NCBI GenBank assembly: GCA_965372135.1 | Contig: CBDVBD010000048.1 | Location: 1 to 20,537 of the forward strand | Origin: CBDVBD01 sp965372135 | GTDB lineage: Bacteria > Electryoneota > RPQS01 > CBDVBD01 | Direction of reading: 5' to 3' | DNA length: 20,537 bases | Part shown: positions 1 to 7,156 of the stretch, piece after piece | How the letters are laid out: each line of letters starts with the position of its first letter | Numbering within the stretch: position 1 is the first letter of the stretch | Position numbers and translations under genes: made by a program | The notes under the pieces: generated by a model | Told to the model about the DNA's origin: nothing | Databases searched by the model: none | What the model saw: only the letters and a program-made list of their open reading frames with translations

Positions 1-1252
1 AGGAGAGGTTTGGAGAATCAAGAATATTTATACCACCGGAACCAGAATTTCCCTCTATTATGTTATTTACAATGGTAGGGCTGGACTCGTAGCAATAGAC
101 TCCGCTTCCAGAGTTACCACTTATGGTACAATGATTCACTGTCGAATTGTTAATTTGATAGAAGGAAATCCCGCTACCAGAATTCCCTGTTAGCACGCAG
201 TAATTTACGATTGCGTTACAGTCACCATGAATCGAAATCCCACTGCCAGTGTTACTGTTAACTGTGCAATGGCTGATAGTAGGATTGCTATTATTAGTAA
301 TTCGAATTCCGCCACAAATATACGAAGCAATATTCCCGCTGATAGTGCAGTTTTCAATGATCGGATCCGATCCAGAGTTACAGTGTATACCTGCTGCATA
401 AGGGGCAACATTCATTGTAATCATGCAATTTTCGATGATGGGGCTGGAATTAACACAGGCAATTCCGCCGCCTTCATCAGCCGTATTACTGGTTATGGTG
501 CAATTGGTGATGGTGGGATTAGAGTTATACAGTAAGATTCCTCCGCCATCGAGGTAGAAGTTATCAATAATGGTACAATGGCTTATATTGGGATTGGATT
601 GATAACAGTAAATTCCACTTGAATAGCTGCCGGTAATGTAACAATATTCAAGGCGACTGGTGTCATCGGTAGTATGTAGGAAATCTAATCCTCCCCATGT
701 ATTATTGCTAAACGCTGGTTGGAAATATATCTGATTACTTTCAGTTCCCAGTGCTTCTAAGTACCCATAGATTGAGAAGCGATATATGTTACTGCCGGAT
801 CCAAGAAAATAGAAAACTGCTCCTGGTTCAATGGTTAGCAAATCTCCGTCTGCGACAGAAATTTCGCCCTCGACGACATAAATTGTATCTTCGAGTATAC
901 CACTTAATGAACCGGATAAAAGTATACCTTCCGGAATTTGGAGTAATGTTACTTCGGGTAATGTCACTGAAATGTAAAAGAACTGATTCAAGAGATTCTC
1001 AGATGTAAAACCTTCGTGGCGGATGAAAACATCATAGTTGCCTGGAGTAAGATCAATTTGATAATATCCTGTTGAGTCTGTAAAGATAGAGTCGGTAATT
1101 GCACTTGGAGTTAGGGCTACGAATAGTATTCTTGTCTCAGAGTGGTTTGACTGGTTTTCCAGGTAGCAGTATCCGTCTATGGTGATTCCATAGGATACCA
1201 CAGAGAGTATCATTAGCCCAATGATGGCGAGAGGAACAGTTTTGTAACACAT
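1..1252 (-). CDS. Secreted right-handed beta-helix repeat protein (partial, C-terminus outside window)
   Basis: A continuous minus-strand frame of 417 codons runs from ATG at 1252 to the left edge without a stop. A GGGAGG Shine-Dalgarno site (1258-1263) lies 5 nt upstream. The protein begins with a signal peptide (CYKTVPLAIIGLMILSVVSYG). Residues ~25-110 resemble a carboxypeptidase-regulatory-like beta sandwich (STGYYQIDLTPGNYDVF). A short stretch like VEGEISVADGDLLTIEPGA follows, then, from about residue 200, repeats of about 20-25 residues with the pattern NPTIxNCTIxxNxAxxGGGI. That is the PbH1 parallel beta-helix pattern of pectin-lyase-fold proteins. The role is probably extracellular or surface-bound; no catalytic residues can be assigned, so substrate is unknown. 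A type IX sorting domain is likely beyond the edge, as in the neighbouring cargo genes, but it is not visible. Transcription probably starts from the promoter at 1395-1423, giving a leader of ~135 nt. Confidence 0.88.
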   Translation of the reverse strand, partial: MCYKTVPLAIIGLMILSVVSYGITIDGYCYLENQSNHSETRILFVALTPSAITDSIFTDSTGYYQIDLTPGNYDVFIRHEGFTSENLLNQFFYISVTLPEVTLLQIPEGILLSGSLSGILEDTIYVVEGEISVADGDLLTIEPGAVFYFLGSGSNIYRFSIYGYLEALGTESNQIYFQPAFSNNTWGGLDFLHTTDDTSRLEYCYITGSYSSGIYCYQSNPNISHCTIIDNFYLDGGGILLYNSNPTITNCTITSNTADEGGGIACVNSSPIIENCMITMNVAPYAAGIHCNSGSDPIIENCTISGNIASYICGGIRITNNSNPTISHCTVNSNTGSGISIHGDCNAIVNYCVLTGNSGSGISFYQINNSTVNHCTISGNSGSGVYCYESSPTIVNNIIEGNSGSGGINILDSPNLS

Positions 1253-1267
1253 AACAACCTCCCAATT

Positions 1268-1320
1268 TAGATTAAAGGTTGATGGGTAGTTTGAAGTAAA
1301 GGAAAGTTCTTTTTAATCTA
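1268..1320 (-). repeat. Inverted repeat in the leader of the beta-helix gene
   Basis: TAGATTAAA (1268-1276) and TTTAATCTA (1312-1320) form a perfect 9-bp inverted repeat around a 35-nt spacer. It lies between the predicted transcription start (~1389) and the start codon (1252), so it could fold in the mRNA. No regulatory role can be shown from sequence alone. Confidence 0.4.
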
Positions 1321-1394
1321 CCCCTTCAAATGTGACCGGAATCTGATGATGTGGTCAAGGATGGTAAGAGAATCTTTGAAAGGGATGTTAGTCA

Positions 1395-1423
1395 AATATA
1401 ATGAAAGATTCCCCCTATGTCAA
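1395..1423 (-). promoter_or_regulatory. Promoter of the beta-helix gene
   Basis: Read on the minus strand, TTGACA (1423-1418) is followed by a 17-nt spacer and TATATT (1400-1395). The -35 box is a perfect sigma-70-type match and the spacing is ideal. The same -10 sequence recurs in front of four other genes in the window. Confidence 0.65.
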
Positions 1424-1447
1424 CTCTCATTTTTTTCCATGGCGAAT

Positions 1448-1465
1448 ATTTTACAATTGTAAAAT
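1448..1465. promoter_or_regulatory. 18-bp perfect palindrome, candidate operator
   Basis: ATTTTACAATTGTAAAAT is a perfect dyad 24 bp upstream of the -35 box of the minus-strand promoter. Its core TACAATTGTA fits the TACAnnTGTA form bound by BlaI/CopY-family repressors, but no regulator gene is nearby. The match could be chance in AT-rich DNA. Confidence 0.4.
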
Positions 1466-1544
1466 TTATCGGGTAATTAACTCAGTCTGGGTGATCCTTG
1501 GTAGAAATCTCGCTTAAGTATAAGGATTAGTATGTGAATGTTAG

Positions 1545-1583
1545 CAGCCCAATCCCCCACCCACCCGCCCTGGGATTGGGCTG
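1545..1583. repeat. Strong intergenic hairpin, 12-bp stem
   Basis: CAGCCCAATCCC (1545-1556) pairs perfectly with GGGATTGGGCTG (1572-1583) around a C-rich 15-nt loop. It has no U-tract and sits between divergent genes, so it is not a terminator of either. It is probably part of a REP-like palindromic element together with the next hairpins. Confidence 0.6.
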
Positions 1584-1591
1584 TTCCTGTT

Positions 1592-1611
1592 CACCCGACT
1601 GAAGTCGGGTG
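1592..1611. repeat. Compact intergenic hairpin, CACCCGAC arms
   Basis: CACCCGACTGAAGTCGGGTG is a perfect hairpin: 8 bp closed by a TGAA tetraloop (a T-A pair can add a ninth). It lies 8 nt after the previous hairpin, and the pair forms a tandem palindromic unit like the one at 5354-5403. Confidence 0.6.
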
Positions 1612-1624
1612 TTAGTACAATTCT

Positions 1625-1657
1625 GTCAGGATTGCATCCGGCAGCTGCCGGACTGAC
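1625..1657. repeat. Nested palindrome with GTCAG/CTGAC arms
   Basis: TCCGGCAGCTGCCGGA (1637-1652) is a perfect 16-bp palindrome. It is flanked by GTCAG (1625-1629) and CTGAC (1653-1657), which also pair. GTCAGGAT and CTGACCT at the two ends are shared with the hairpin at 5354-5378, which suggests a dispersed repeat family. Confidence 0.55.
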
Positions 1658-1741
1658 CTGCTTCTGGATTCCTGGTGCTAATGGGCAAGAATTTTGTAGG
1701 AATGACAGTACCGTATCACTAATATATCATCGAAAAATGTG

Positions 1742-1770
1742 TTGATATTGATTATGTGAAAGTATATATT
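1742..1770 (+). promoter_or_regulatory. Promoter of the transglutaminase-like gene
   Basis: TTGATA (1742-1747), a 17-nt spacer and TATATT (1765-1770) form a sigma-70-type promoter. The predicted start is ~1777, giving a leader of about 36 nt before the ATG at 1813. Confidence 0.6.
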
Positions 1771-1812
1771 ATTGGGGTAGCGATTGTCCGGTAATTTTTA
1801 CGGAGGTGGATC

Positions 1813-3420
1813 ATGAAGGTTAGAAGTATAATTGGTTGTGTTTTATTGGTAGTGTTTGTTTTGAGTGGGGTGTTGTGGGGGACGCCGGGGGATGTGGTGC
1901 AGAGTTTTCCTACACCGGGAAGATGTCCGACCGGGTTGACTTATGGGGACGGGGTGTTGTGGGTGGCGGATCGGTTGAGTGATTCGTTGTATGCGATCGA
2001 TCCGGTGAATGGGGATGTGAAGCGGGTGATTCCGGCACCGGGATTTATTCCATTGGGATTGGCGTGGGATGGGGAATACTTGTGGTGTGTGGATGAGGAA
2101 GAGGATCGTATCCTGCGAGTGGATGTTAGTACGGGAATTACGGTGAAGAGTTTGTGGTGCCCGATGGATAGTCCAAAGGGATTGGGGTGGGATGGGGGGA
2201 ATCTGTGGCTGTGTGACGACCGGGAGGATGAGATCGCGCAGATTTCGATTGATGATGGGACCACGATTGTGTCGTTTCCGTCGCCGTCCAGCTCGCCGCA
2301 GGGGTTGGCGTGGGACGGGGAATATTTGTGGTGTTCGGACCGGACGCGTGATCGGATCTATATGATGGAGCCGGAACATGGGGAGGTTTTACTCAGCATA
2401 GATGCTCCCGGGAAGTACGCCAGGGGATTGGCGTGGGTGGATGGGATGTTGTGGAATGTGGATTATCAAGCTGATTCCCTTTACCAACTGGTGGTTAAGG
2501 ATGGGATGCCGTATAAGATTAGTGATACCAAGACCCAGGAATTGATGGTGATTCATGAATCGAGGAATTACGGTCCGGGTCAGGTGAAGTGGTTGGATGT
2601 GTATGTGGCGGTACCGAAGGATCGACCGGGGCAGGAGATTAGCGAAAACATCGGTTATGATCCGGAACCATTGGAATTCCTGTTGGATAGATGGGGGCAG
2701 GAGGTGGCGCATTACGTTTGGGAAGATATGGAATTGACCAAGCGGCATCGGATTACGATGACCGTGGAAGCGGAGTTGTCGGATGTTCGGTGGTTTGTGT
2801 TTCCCGATGAGGTGGGGGATTTGGAAGATGTTCCCGAGGAACTCCGGGAGAGATATTTAGTGGATGAGGATAAGTATCGGATCGAAGACCCGATTATTCA
2901 GGATGCGGTGAAAGCGGCGGTAGGGGATGAGGTAAATCCGTATTGGATTATGCGAAAGGTGTACCGGTATGTGCGGGATCATTTGTTTTACGAACGGGTG
3001 GGGGGATGGAATGTGGCTCCGGCGGTGTTGGAGCGGGGGAATGGATCGTGCAGTGAATACAGTTTTGTGTTTATTGCGATGTGCCGGGCAGCTGGGTTGC
3101 CGACGCGGTATGTGGGGGCGGTGGCGATTCGGGGGGATGATGCGTCCACGGATGATGTGTTTCATCGCTGGTGTGAATGTTTTTTGCCGGGGTATGGCTG
3201 GGTGCCGATCGATCCATCGGGGGGTGACCGAGATAGTCCCGCGAGGGTTGCGGAATCTTTCGGGCATGTGGCGAACCGGTATGTGATTACCACGGAAGGC
3301 GGGGGGGCATCCGAATATTTAGGTTGGGGATATAATGCGGATGAAAAGTGGACGTCGGAGGGACCGGTGAAGGTGCATGTGGAGACTATCGGGGAATGGA
3401 GTCCTGTGGAAAAGGATTGA
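1813..3420 (+). CDS. Secreted transglutaminase-like protein with N-terminal propeller repeats
   Basis: The 535-aa product starts at ATG 1813, 6 nt after GGAGG (1802-1806). Residues 1-23 are a signal peptide. Residues ~28-232 hold five repeats of ~41 residues with the core GLAWDGEYLWxxD, as in SMP-30/NHL-type beta-propellers. A linker domain follows, then a transglutaminase core at ~370-490. The predicted catalytic triad is intact: Cys413 (in GSCSEYS), His451 (FHRWCE) and Asp467 (PIDPS), with spacing typical of the TGc superfamily. Such bacterial domains can act as proteases or transamidases, so the reaction is unknown. There is no type IX sorting domain, unlike the neighbours, so a periplasmic location is plausible. 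Codons are strikingly G-rich (GGG, GTG, TTG, CGG). The gene ends next to a palindromic repeat and a receptor remnant in the same frame. Confidence 0.9.
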   Translation: MKVRSIIGCVLLVVFVLSGVLWGTPGDVVQSFPTPGRCPTGLTYGDGVLWVADRLSDSLYAIDPVNGDVKRVIPAPGFIPLGLAWDGEYLWCVDEEEDRILRVDVSTGITVKSLWCPMDSPKGLGWDGGNLWLCDDREDEIAQISIDDGTTIVSFPSPSSSPQGLAWDGEYLWCSDRTRDRIYMMEPEHGEVLLSIDAPGKYARGLAWVDGMLWNVDYQADSLYQLVVKDGMPYKISDTKTQELMVIHESRNYGPGQVKWLDVYVAVPKDRPGQEISENIGYDPEPLEFLLDRWGQEVAHYVWEDMELTKRHRITMTVEAELSDVRWFVFPDEVGDLEDVPEELRERYLVDEDKYRIEDPIIQDAVKAAVGDEVNPYWIMRKVYRYVRDHLFYERVGGWNVAPAVLERGNGSCSEYSFVFIAMCRAAGLPTRYVGAVAIRGDDASTDDVFHRWCECFLPGYGWVPIDPSGGDRDSPARVAESFGHVANRYVITTEGGGASEYLGWGYNADEKWTSEGPVKVHVETIGEWSPVEKD

Positions 3421-3429
3421 TGTTCAAGA

Positions 3430-3452
3430 CTGCAGGGTGACCCCACCCTCAG
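3430..3452. repeat. Decayed copy of the CTGCAGGGTG palindromic repeat
   Basis: CTGCAGGGTG, an ACCC loop and CACCCTCAG make an imperfect hairpin (AGGGTG 3434-3439 with CACCCT 3444-3449). Against the reverse complement of 5380-5403 it differs by one substitution and one missing G over about 24 bp. It sits exactly between the transglutaminase stop and the receptor remnant. Confidence 0.55.
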
Positions 3453-3594
3453 CAAAGAATTTTACTTCAGCGTGTGGAATGTGTATGCCAGGAAGAATGT
3501 GGCGGCGTACTATTGGAACGAGGTGGATAACGAGCAGGACAGGTTGGAGGGGTGGAGTACGATCCCGGTGATTGGATTGGAGTTTGAGTTTTAA
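3448..3594 (+). pseudogene. C-terminal remnant of a TonB-dependent outer-membrane receptor
   Basis: From 3448 to the TAA at 3592-3594 the frame encodes LSKEFYFSVWNVYARKN, then a tryptophan-containing stretch, and ends in STIPVIGLEFEF. This is the pattern of the last two strands of a TonB-dependent receptor barrel: an N(V/L)YxRKN motif, a short loop, then a beta strand with a C-terminal phenylalanine. There is no in-frame ATG or credible start, no plug domain and no TonB box. It is in the same frame as the transglutaminase gene and separated from it only by the TGA at 3418-3420 and a palindromic repeat. The likely history is deletion or recombination that removed the rest of the receptor gene. 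A readthrough extension is possible but less likely. Confidence 0.6.
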
Positions 3595-3615
3595 CAGTCA
3601 GTGAATGAAGAAGAC

Positions 3616-3648
3616 CTCACGCAGAGGCGCAGAGAACGCAGAGCTCAC
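3616..3648. repeat. Short tandem repeat of CGCAGAG flanked by CTCAC
   Basis: CGCAGAG occurs at 3620, 3628 and 3637, a period of 8-9 nt, and the block is flanked by direct copies of CTCAC (3616-3620 and 3644-3648). It is non-coding. Similar strings occur in intergenic DNA of many environmental bacteria as far as I recall, but this was not checked. Confidence 0.45.
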
Positions 3649-3661
3649 CTAAAATTAGAGG

Positions 3662-3692
3662 ATGGTGCTATTTGATTAGCACCATTTTTTTT
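3662..3692 (+). terminator. Intrinsic terminator overlapping the end of the convergent gene
   Basis: ATGGTGCTA (3662-3670) pairs with TAGCACCAT (3677-3685) around a 6-nt loop and is followed by eight Ts (3685-3692). It would end plus-strand transcription from the transglutaminase region. It overlaps the last codons of the convergent cargo gene: the T-run is the complement of the Ile-Lys-Lys codons of its sorting motif. Confidence 0.75.
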
Positions 3693-5329
3693 ATGGCGGT
3701 GAAGTTAGCGGTGTGGATGTAGTAGAAGTAGATGCCTGATGGCAGTGGTACGCCATCGAAGAATTCCGAATGAGTTCCAGTGTCGATTTGTTGGTTAAGT
3801 AGGGTAGTTACTGTTTGTCCTAAGGTGTTGTATATGGTTAAGGTGACATGGGAAGAATGGGGCAGGTCGAAGCGGATAGTGGTGGTGGGGTTGAAGGGAT
3901 TGGGGGTGTTTTGGTGTAAAGAGAAATTTAATGGTTTCAAATCATTTTGATCGACACTTTCCGGTATAATGGTCAGACTTGCAGGACAGATAATAGGAGT
4001 TTGAACGCTGTTATTATGAATTAATACATCCGCTTCATAAACAACCCCTATATGCGCAGTATCAGGTGCTTGATAAGATGCGAGAATGTCTTCCCATCCA
4101 CCGGGAGGGATAATTCCGCTGTCGGGAAAGACTGTCATCCAGGGTTCATCTGTTTCAAAGTCTCTGTTTTCGAAAGATATCTCGATATTAAAGATGAGTT
4201 CACCGGTTCCTAAATTGCAAATACGGAAGTCAGTTTCTGTGGAGTGACCGGGGGGCAGGTAGAAATGGAGGGTGGTGACATCAACGACAATGATAGGACA
4301 TGTTAAGTGGAAATCCAGGGTTACAGTGCTGTCGGAGACGATTTCTACGGTGTCCGTTTCGGAGATGTAACCAAACTTAGAGGTAGTGACTGGATAGGTA
4401 CCAACGGGTATGTTCTGAAACTGATAGCTACCTGAAGAGTCCGTCCGGGTTGTATCTGTTTCGAGAACTACGATAGCGTTGTCAATTGGAAGAGTGGTTA
4501 CGGCTTCAAGGACTCTTCCGTTGAGGTTTCCGGGGTTGGCGGTGGGATACATTTCTAAGGTGAAGAGCATGTCACTGGGCGCGGCTTGAGCCAATCCTAC
4601 CAAAGTCCAATAGGCAGGGTTCCATTCATTGGTGAAGGCTAAGCCGCCGGAGCTTTGGGTGGTACAGCCGGGTATCATGGATACAGTGTAACTGAATCCG
4701 GTTGGGAAATGGTTATAGGGATCATACTGGTGGATGGTGGTGGCGGGGGTGCCGGATTGGTCGAAAATCCAGAGCCAGGGACCGTTGGGGTCGGCATTAT
4801 CCCATGCCATGCCGGTGGGTAGGGCGATTCCGGTGTTTGCCTGGGAATAGATGGTACCGTCTCTGCCGAACTCGTACAGCATTCCTGCAAAAGTTTGTGC
4901 CCAGAAATGATCATAGGCAGGATCGTAGGCTAAGGCACGACAGGGGCTGATGGGACCGTTGATGTTCATACCCGGCATGGGAGTGCCGGTGGTGTCGAAG
5001 GCATGTATGGTGTAGGAGTCTGATCCGTACAAGTATGTTCCGTCGTAAGTTAGATCGCGCCATCCCCACACGCTGGTGCTCCATTGGTCGAATTCATCGA
5101 CGTAATTACCCTCATTATCCAACCGGTAAACTTTGTTAGGCATGCTGCCGGAATTAGCGCCGGTAATCCAGAAGGTGTTGTATGCATATTCGCATCCAAG
5201 GAGTTGAGTGTCGTTGCATGTATCACCGGCGTTTGTGTAGAATAACATGTCCCAGGGATCTGTATAGGCAGATGATGCCAACAGGCACAAAAGTAGTATT
5301 GATGATAATACTAAATTATATCGCGTCAT
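3668..5329 (-). CDS. Type IX secreted protein: propeller, carboxypeptidase-regulatory-like and Hydin/Ig domains, sorting domain (553 aa)
   Basis: The start is ATG 5329 with a GGAGG site just upstream. A signal peptide (LVLSSILLLCLLASSAYT) leads into a propeller-like domain, ~24-265. Its opening (WDMLFYTNAGDTC) and later motifs (VWGWRDLTYDGTYLYGSD) closely match residues ~53-300 of the 865-aa protein at 11553-14150. Next come a carboxypeptidase-regulatory-like domain (~265-345, SSGSYQFQNIPVGTYPV), a Hydin/ASPM-type Ig-like domain (~346-460) and a type A sorting domain (~468-553, TPNPFNPTTTIRFDL to IKKMVLIK). The product is expected on the cell surface or released. Unlike its three mosaic paralogues the Ig-like domain is uninterrupted. 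No catalytic motif is visible. No clear promoter lies in the 87-bp gap upstream, so it may be transcribed with the 575-aa gene. Confidence 0.9.
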   Translation of the reverse strand: MTRYNLVLSSILLLCLLASSAYTDPWDMLFYTNAGDTCNDTQLLGCEYAYNTFWITGANSGSMPNKVYRLDNEGNYVDEFDQWSTSVWGWRDLTYDGTYLYGSDSYTIHAFDTTGTPMPGMNINGPISPCRALAYDPAYDHFWAQTFAGMLYEFGRDGTIYSQANTGIALPTGMAWDNADPNGPWLWIFDQSGTPATTIHQYDPYNHFPTGFSYTVSMIPGCTTQSSGGLAFTNEWNPAYWTLVGLAQAAPSDMLFTLEMYPTANPGNLNGRVLEAVTTLPIDNAIVVLETDTTRTDSSGSYQFQNIPVGTYPVTTSKFGYISETDTVEIVSDSTVTLDFHLTCPIIVVDVTTLHFYLPPGHSTETDFRICNLGTGELIFNIEISFENRDFETDEPWMTVFPDSGIIPPGGWEDILASYQAPDTAHIGVVYEADVLIHNNSVQTPIICPASLTIIPESVDQNDLKPLNFSLHQNTPNPFNPTTTIRFDLPHSSHVTLTIYNTLGQTVTTLLNQQIDTGTHSEFFDGVPLPSGIYFYYIHTANFTAIKKMVLIK

Positions 5330-5353
5330 GATCCCTCCAAAGTAAGTTTGAAT

Positions 5354-5403
5354 GTCAGGATCACAGGGATCCTGACCTACTGCAGGGTGGGGACACCCTG
5401 CAG
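5354..5403. repeat. Two tandem intergenic hairpins
   Basis: GTCAGGATC (5354-5362) pairs with GATCCTGAC (5368-5376) around 5 nt. Three bases later CTGCAGGGTG (5380-5389) pairs with CACCCTGCAG (5394-5403) around a GGGA loop. Both stems are perfect (9 and 10 bp). Neither is followed by a T-run on either strand, so a palindromic repeat is a better description than a classical terminator, although the hairpins could still reduce readthrough between the two cargo genes. The arms recur at 1625-1659 and 3430-3452. Confidence 0.65.
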
Positions 5404-5416
5404 CACAGAACTCTTA

Positions 5417-7144
5417 TTACTTGATCAAGATTAGTTTTTTCACAGCGTTGAATTCTCCGGCGTGGATGCGATAGAAATAGATACCGGATGATAAGGAGTT
5501 TCCGTCGAAGGTTGCCTGGTGAGTGCCTGGGGTCATTTCCTGGTCGATCAATGTGACAACTTCTTGTCCCAAGATGTTGTGTATAGATAAATTGACATGG
5601 GACGATTGAGGTAGATCGAACCGGATTTTGGTGGTGGGGTTGAATGGGTTGGGGTAGTTTTGGTGCAAGGCGAATTCCAGGGGCAGCGGATTATTGTTTT
5701 CAGGAGCATCACTGCTGATATTCACAATGACCGGGATTTGGACCGGATCAACCAAACTGTTGTTGTTAATGATGATGATGCCTTCGTATACGTCATAGAA
5801 CTGGGCGCTGTCGGGCATGTCGAAATATAGGGTGATGAGTTGGGATTGGCTGGGTCCGATGTCGCCGATTTGTGGGGAATAGGTTAGCCAGGGGTTATCC
5901 GTAAGGGGTCTTAAGCGGTCGGTGTCGGTGGAGTTTGGATTCTGTGCAGGATTTGGTGGGGAGAATGGGGAATGGTCGGGGAGTTCACCCAATACCCAAT
6001 CTTCGAGACCCTGCATAAATTCGACTTTGGTAGACGGAGAGGTAGTGTCAACCAGCGCTTCGAAGCTCAGAGCAGTGAACACGCTTTTGAACGTATCATT
6101 TTCATTTTGTAAAGCGACTGGGTGTCCGTTAATGTGCAGCAATGTAGTCCCCTCGCCCTCGATCTTGTCCGTCCACAAATTGCTGCCGGGGATGGCTGAC
6201 TGGAGAGTGAAATACATGCCCTGGGCGAATGATCCGAATCCACCCTCACAACGGGGGGGCAACGTCCACCGGTCCTGTTCGGTGTCGGTGACCCCTAGAT
6301 AGTCGTAAGGGAACTCGCCGGGGCTGAAGGTGCCGTAGCCTGGGTAACTGGCGTAGAAATAATCCTGGCTGGACAAGAACAGCGCACCGCCGCCGTCTAA
6401 GTATAATCCCAAGTTGAGCTCGTCCTCGGGGGTGAGGGTGTCATTGCCAAACAAACCCCAGCACTCCCCGGTGAACCAGATGACCAGGTCGTATTGTTCC
6501 ATTTCGGTCACGTTGGGACCGGGTTGTTCGGGGCTGATGGACCAGTCGGTCATATAGAGATCGTAAGCAATGCGGGCAGAGTCCAGGGCATCGGTGTAGA
6601 TATTTTGAACATCGTTGTAATAACCACCGCCGTTGTTAGGACCACCGTCATCATCCACCACCAAGATGTTTAATACCATCCCTCCGTACACGAATTCCAG
6701 CTCGAATGTCAGGTCACACAAACCAAGGTTGGAAATGGTGAAGCTCTCCTCGACGGTTTGTCCGACGGGAATATCAAGTTCCAGGGAAGAAATGTCCACG
6801 CCGATAATGGGGACGGTTCCCAGGAAGAAATCCAGCTCGGTGGTGTTTCCAGCGGTGATTTCTGCGGTATCTTGTTCGGTGGTGTAACCGTATTTTTCGG
6901 CACGGACTTCATAGGTGTCGACGGGGACGTCGGTGAACTGGTAGCTGCCGTTTATGTCGGTCCAGGAGGTATCCGCTTCCAGTATAACCGCAACATCTTC
7001 GATGGGGTTGTTGGTGTCGTTGTCGCGTACTTCGCCTTCCAGGTTACCGACCTGTCCGAATGCCATCACGGCAAACAGGGGGATAAGAAACATGAACCGG
7101 GTGACACTTGCCTCTATGGGGTTGTAGATTGGTTTGTGCAGCAT
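5417..7144 (-). CDS. Type IX secreted protein with carboxypeptidase-regulatory-like domain and Ig domain interrupted by a GATase/ThuA-like domain (575 aa)
   Basis: ATG 7144 is preferred because AGGAAG (7151-7156) lies 6 nt upstream of it; the in-frame GTG at 7159 has no such site and would add five residues. A signal peptide ends near residue 30 (FLIPLFAVMAFGQ). Residues ~32-110 are carboxypeptidase-regulatory-like (NGSYQFTDVPVDTYEV). A Hydin/Ig-like domain begins at ~112. It is interrupted at ~158-400 by an alpha/beta domain with NILVVDDDGG, YDLVIWFTGECWG and GGGALFLSSQDYF, and resumes with NPWLTYSPQIG (~415-485). The sorting domain is ~495-575 (YPNPFNPTTKIRFDLPQ to KKLILIK). The nested domain looks like the ThuA/GATase-I Rossmann-like superfamily, with no cysteine at the usual nucleophile position, so catalysis is doubtful. 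Closest relative in the window is the next gene. Confidence 0.9.
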   Translation of the reverse strand: MLHKPIYNPIEASVTRFMFLIPLFAVMAFGQVGNLEGEVRDNDTNNPIEDVAVILEADTSWTDINGSYQFTDVPVDTYEVRAEKYGYTTEQDTAEITAGNTTELDFFLGTVPIIGVDISSLELDIPVGQTVEESFTISNLGLCDLTFELEFVYGGMVLNILVVDDDGGPNNGGGYYNDVQNIYTDALDSARIAYDLYMTDWSISPEQPGPNVTEMEQYDLVIWFTGECWGLFGNDTLTPEDELNLGLYLDGGGALFLSSQDYFYASYPGYGTFSPGEFPYDYLGVTDTEQDRWTLPPRCEGGFGSFAQGMYFTLQSAIPGSNLWTDKIEGEGTTLLHINGHPVALQNENDTFKSVFTALSFEALVDTTSPSTKVEFMQGLEDWVLGELPDHSPFSPPNPAQNPNSTDTDRLRPLTDNPWLTYSPQIGDIGPSQSQLITLYFDMPDSAQFYDVYEGIIIINNNSLVDPVQIPVIVNISSDAPENNNPLPLEFALHQNYPNPFNPTTKIRFDLPQSSHVNLSIHNILGQEVVTLIDQEMTPGTHQATFDGNSLSSGIYFYRIHAGEFNAVKKLILIK

Positions 7145-7150
7145 ATTGAT

Positions 7151-7156
7151 CTTCCT
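7151..7156 (-). promoter_or_regulatory. Ribosome binding site deciding the 7144 start
   Basis: AGGAAG on the minus strand ends 6 nt before ATG 7144. It lies inside the codons that would belong to the alternative GTG start, which argues for the ATG. Confidence 0.6.

Larger units (their letters stand above)
1253..1812. other. Divergent intergenic region, 560 bp
   Basis: This AT-rich region separates two divergently transcribed genes, and I see no coding frame in it. It holds a leader inverted repeat (1268-1320), a promoter for the minus gene (1395-1423), an 18-bp palindrome (1448-1465), two tandem hairpins (1545-1583 and 1592-1611), a palindrome nested between repeat arms (1625-1657) and a promoter for the plus gene (1742-1770). 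Because both genes start here, none of these hairpins can be a gene-end terminator of the flanking genes. Confidence 0.8.

Noticed and set aside
1..417. CRISPR-like array from the regular NNS-GGI repeat spacing
   Set aside because: The periodicity is at protein level (beta-helix coils); DNA repeats are degenerate and there are no identical repeat units with unique spacers.
227..1008. Plus-strand open frames opposite the beta-helix gene
   Set aside because: They are antisense shadows; the minus strand encodes a continuous repeat protein with promoter, ribosome site and signal peptide.
1545..1652. Tandem hairpins as transcription terminators
   Set aside because: Both flanking genes start here and diverge, and no T-run follows the stems.
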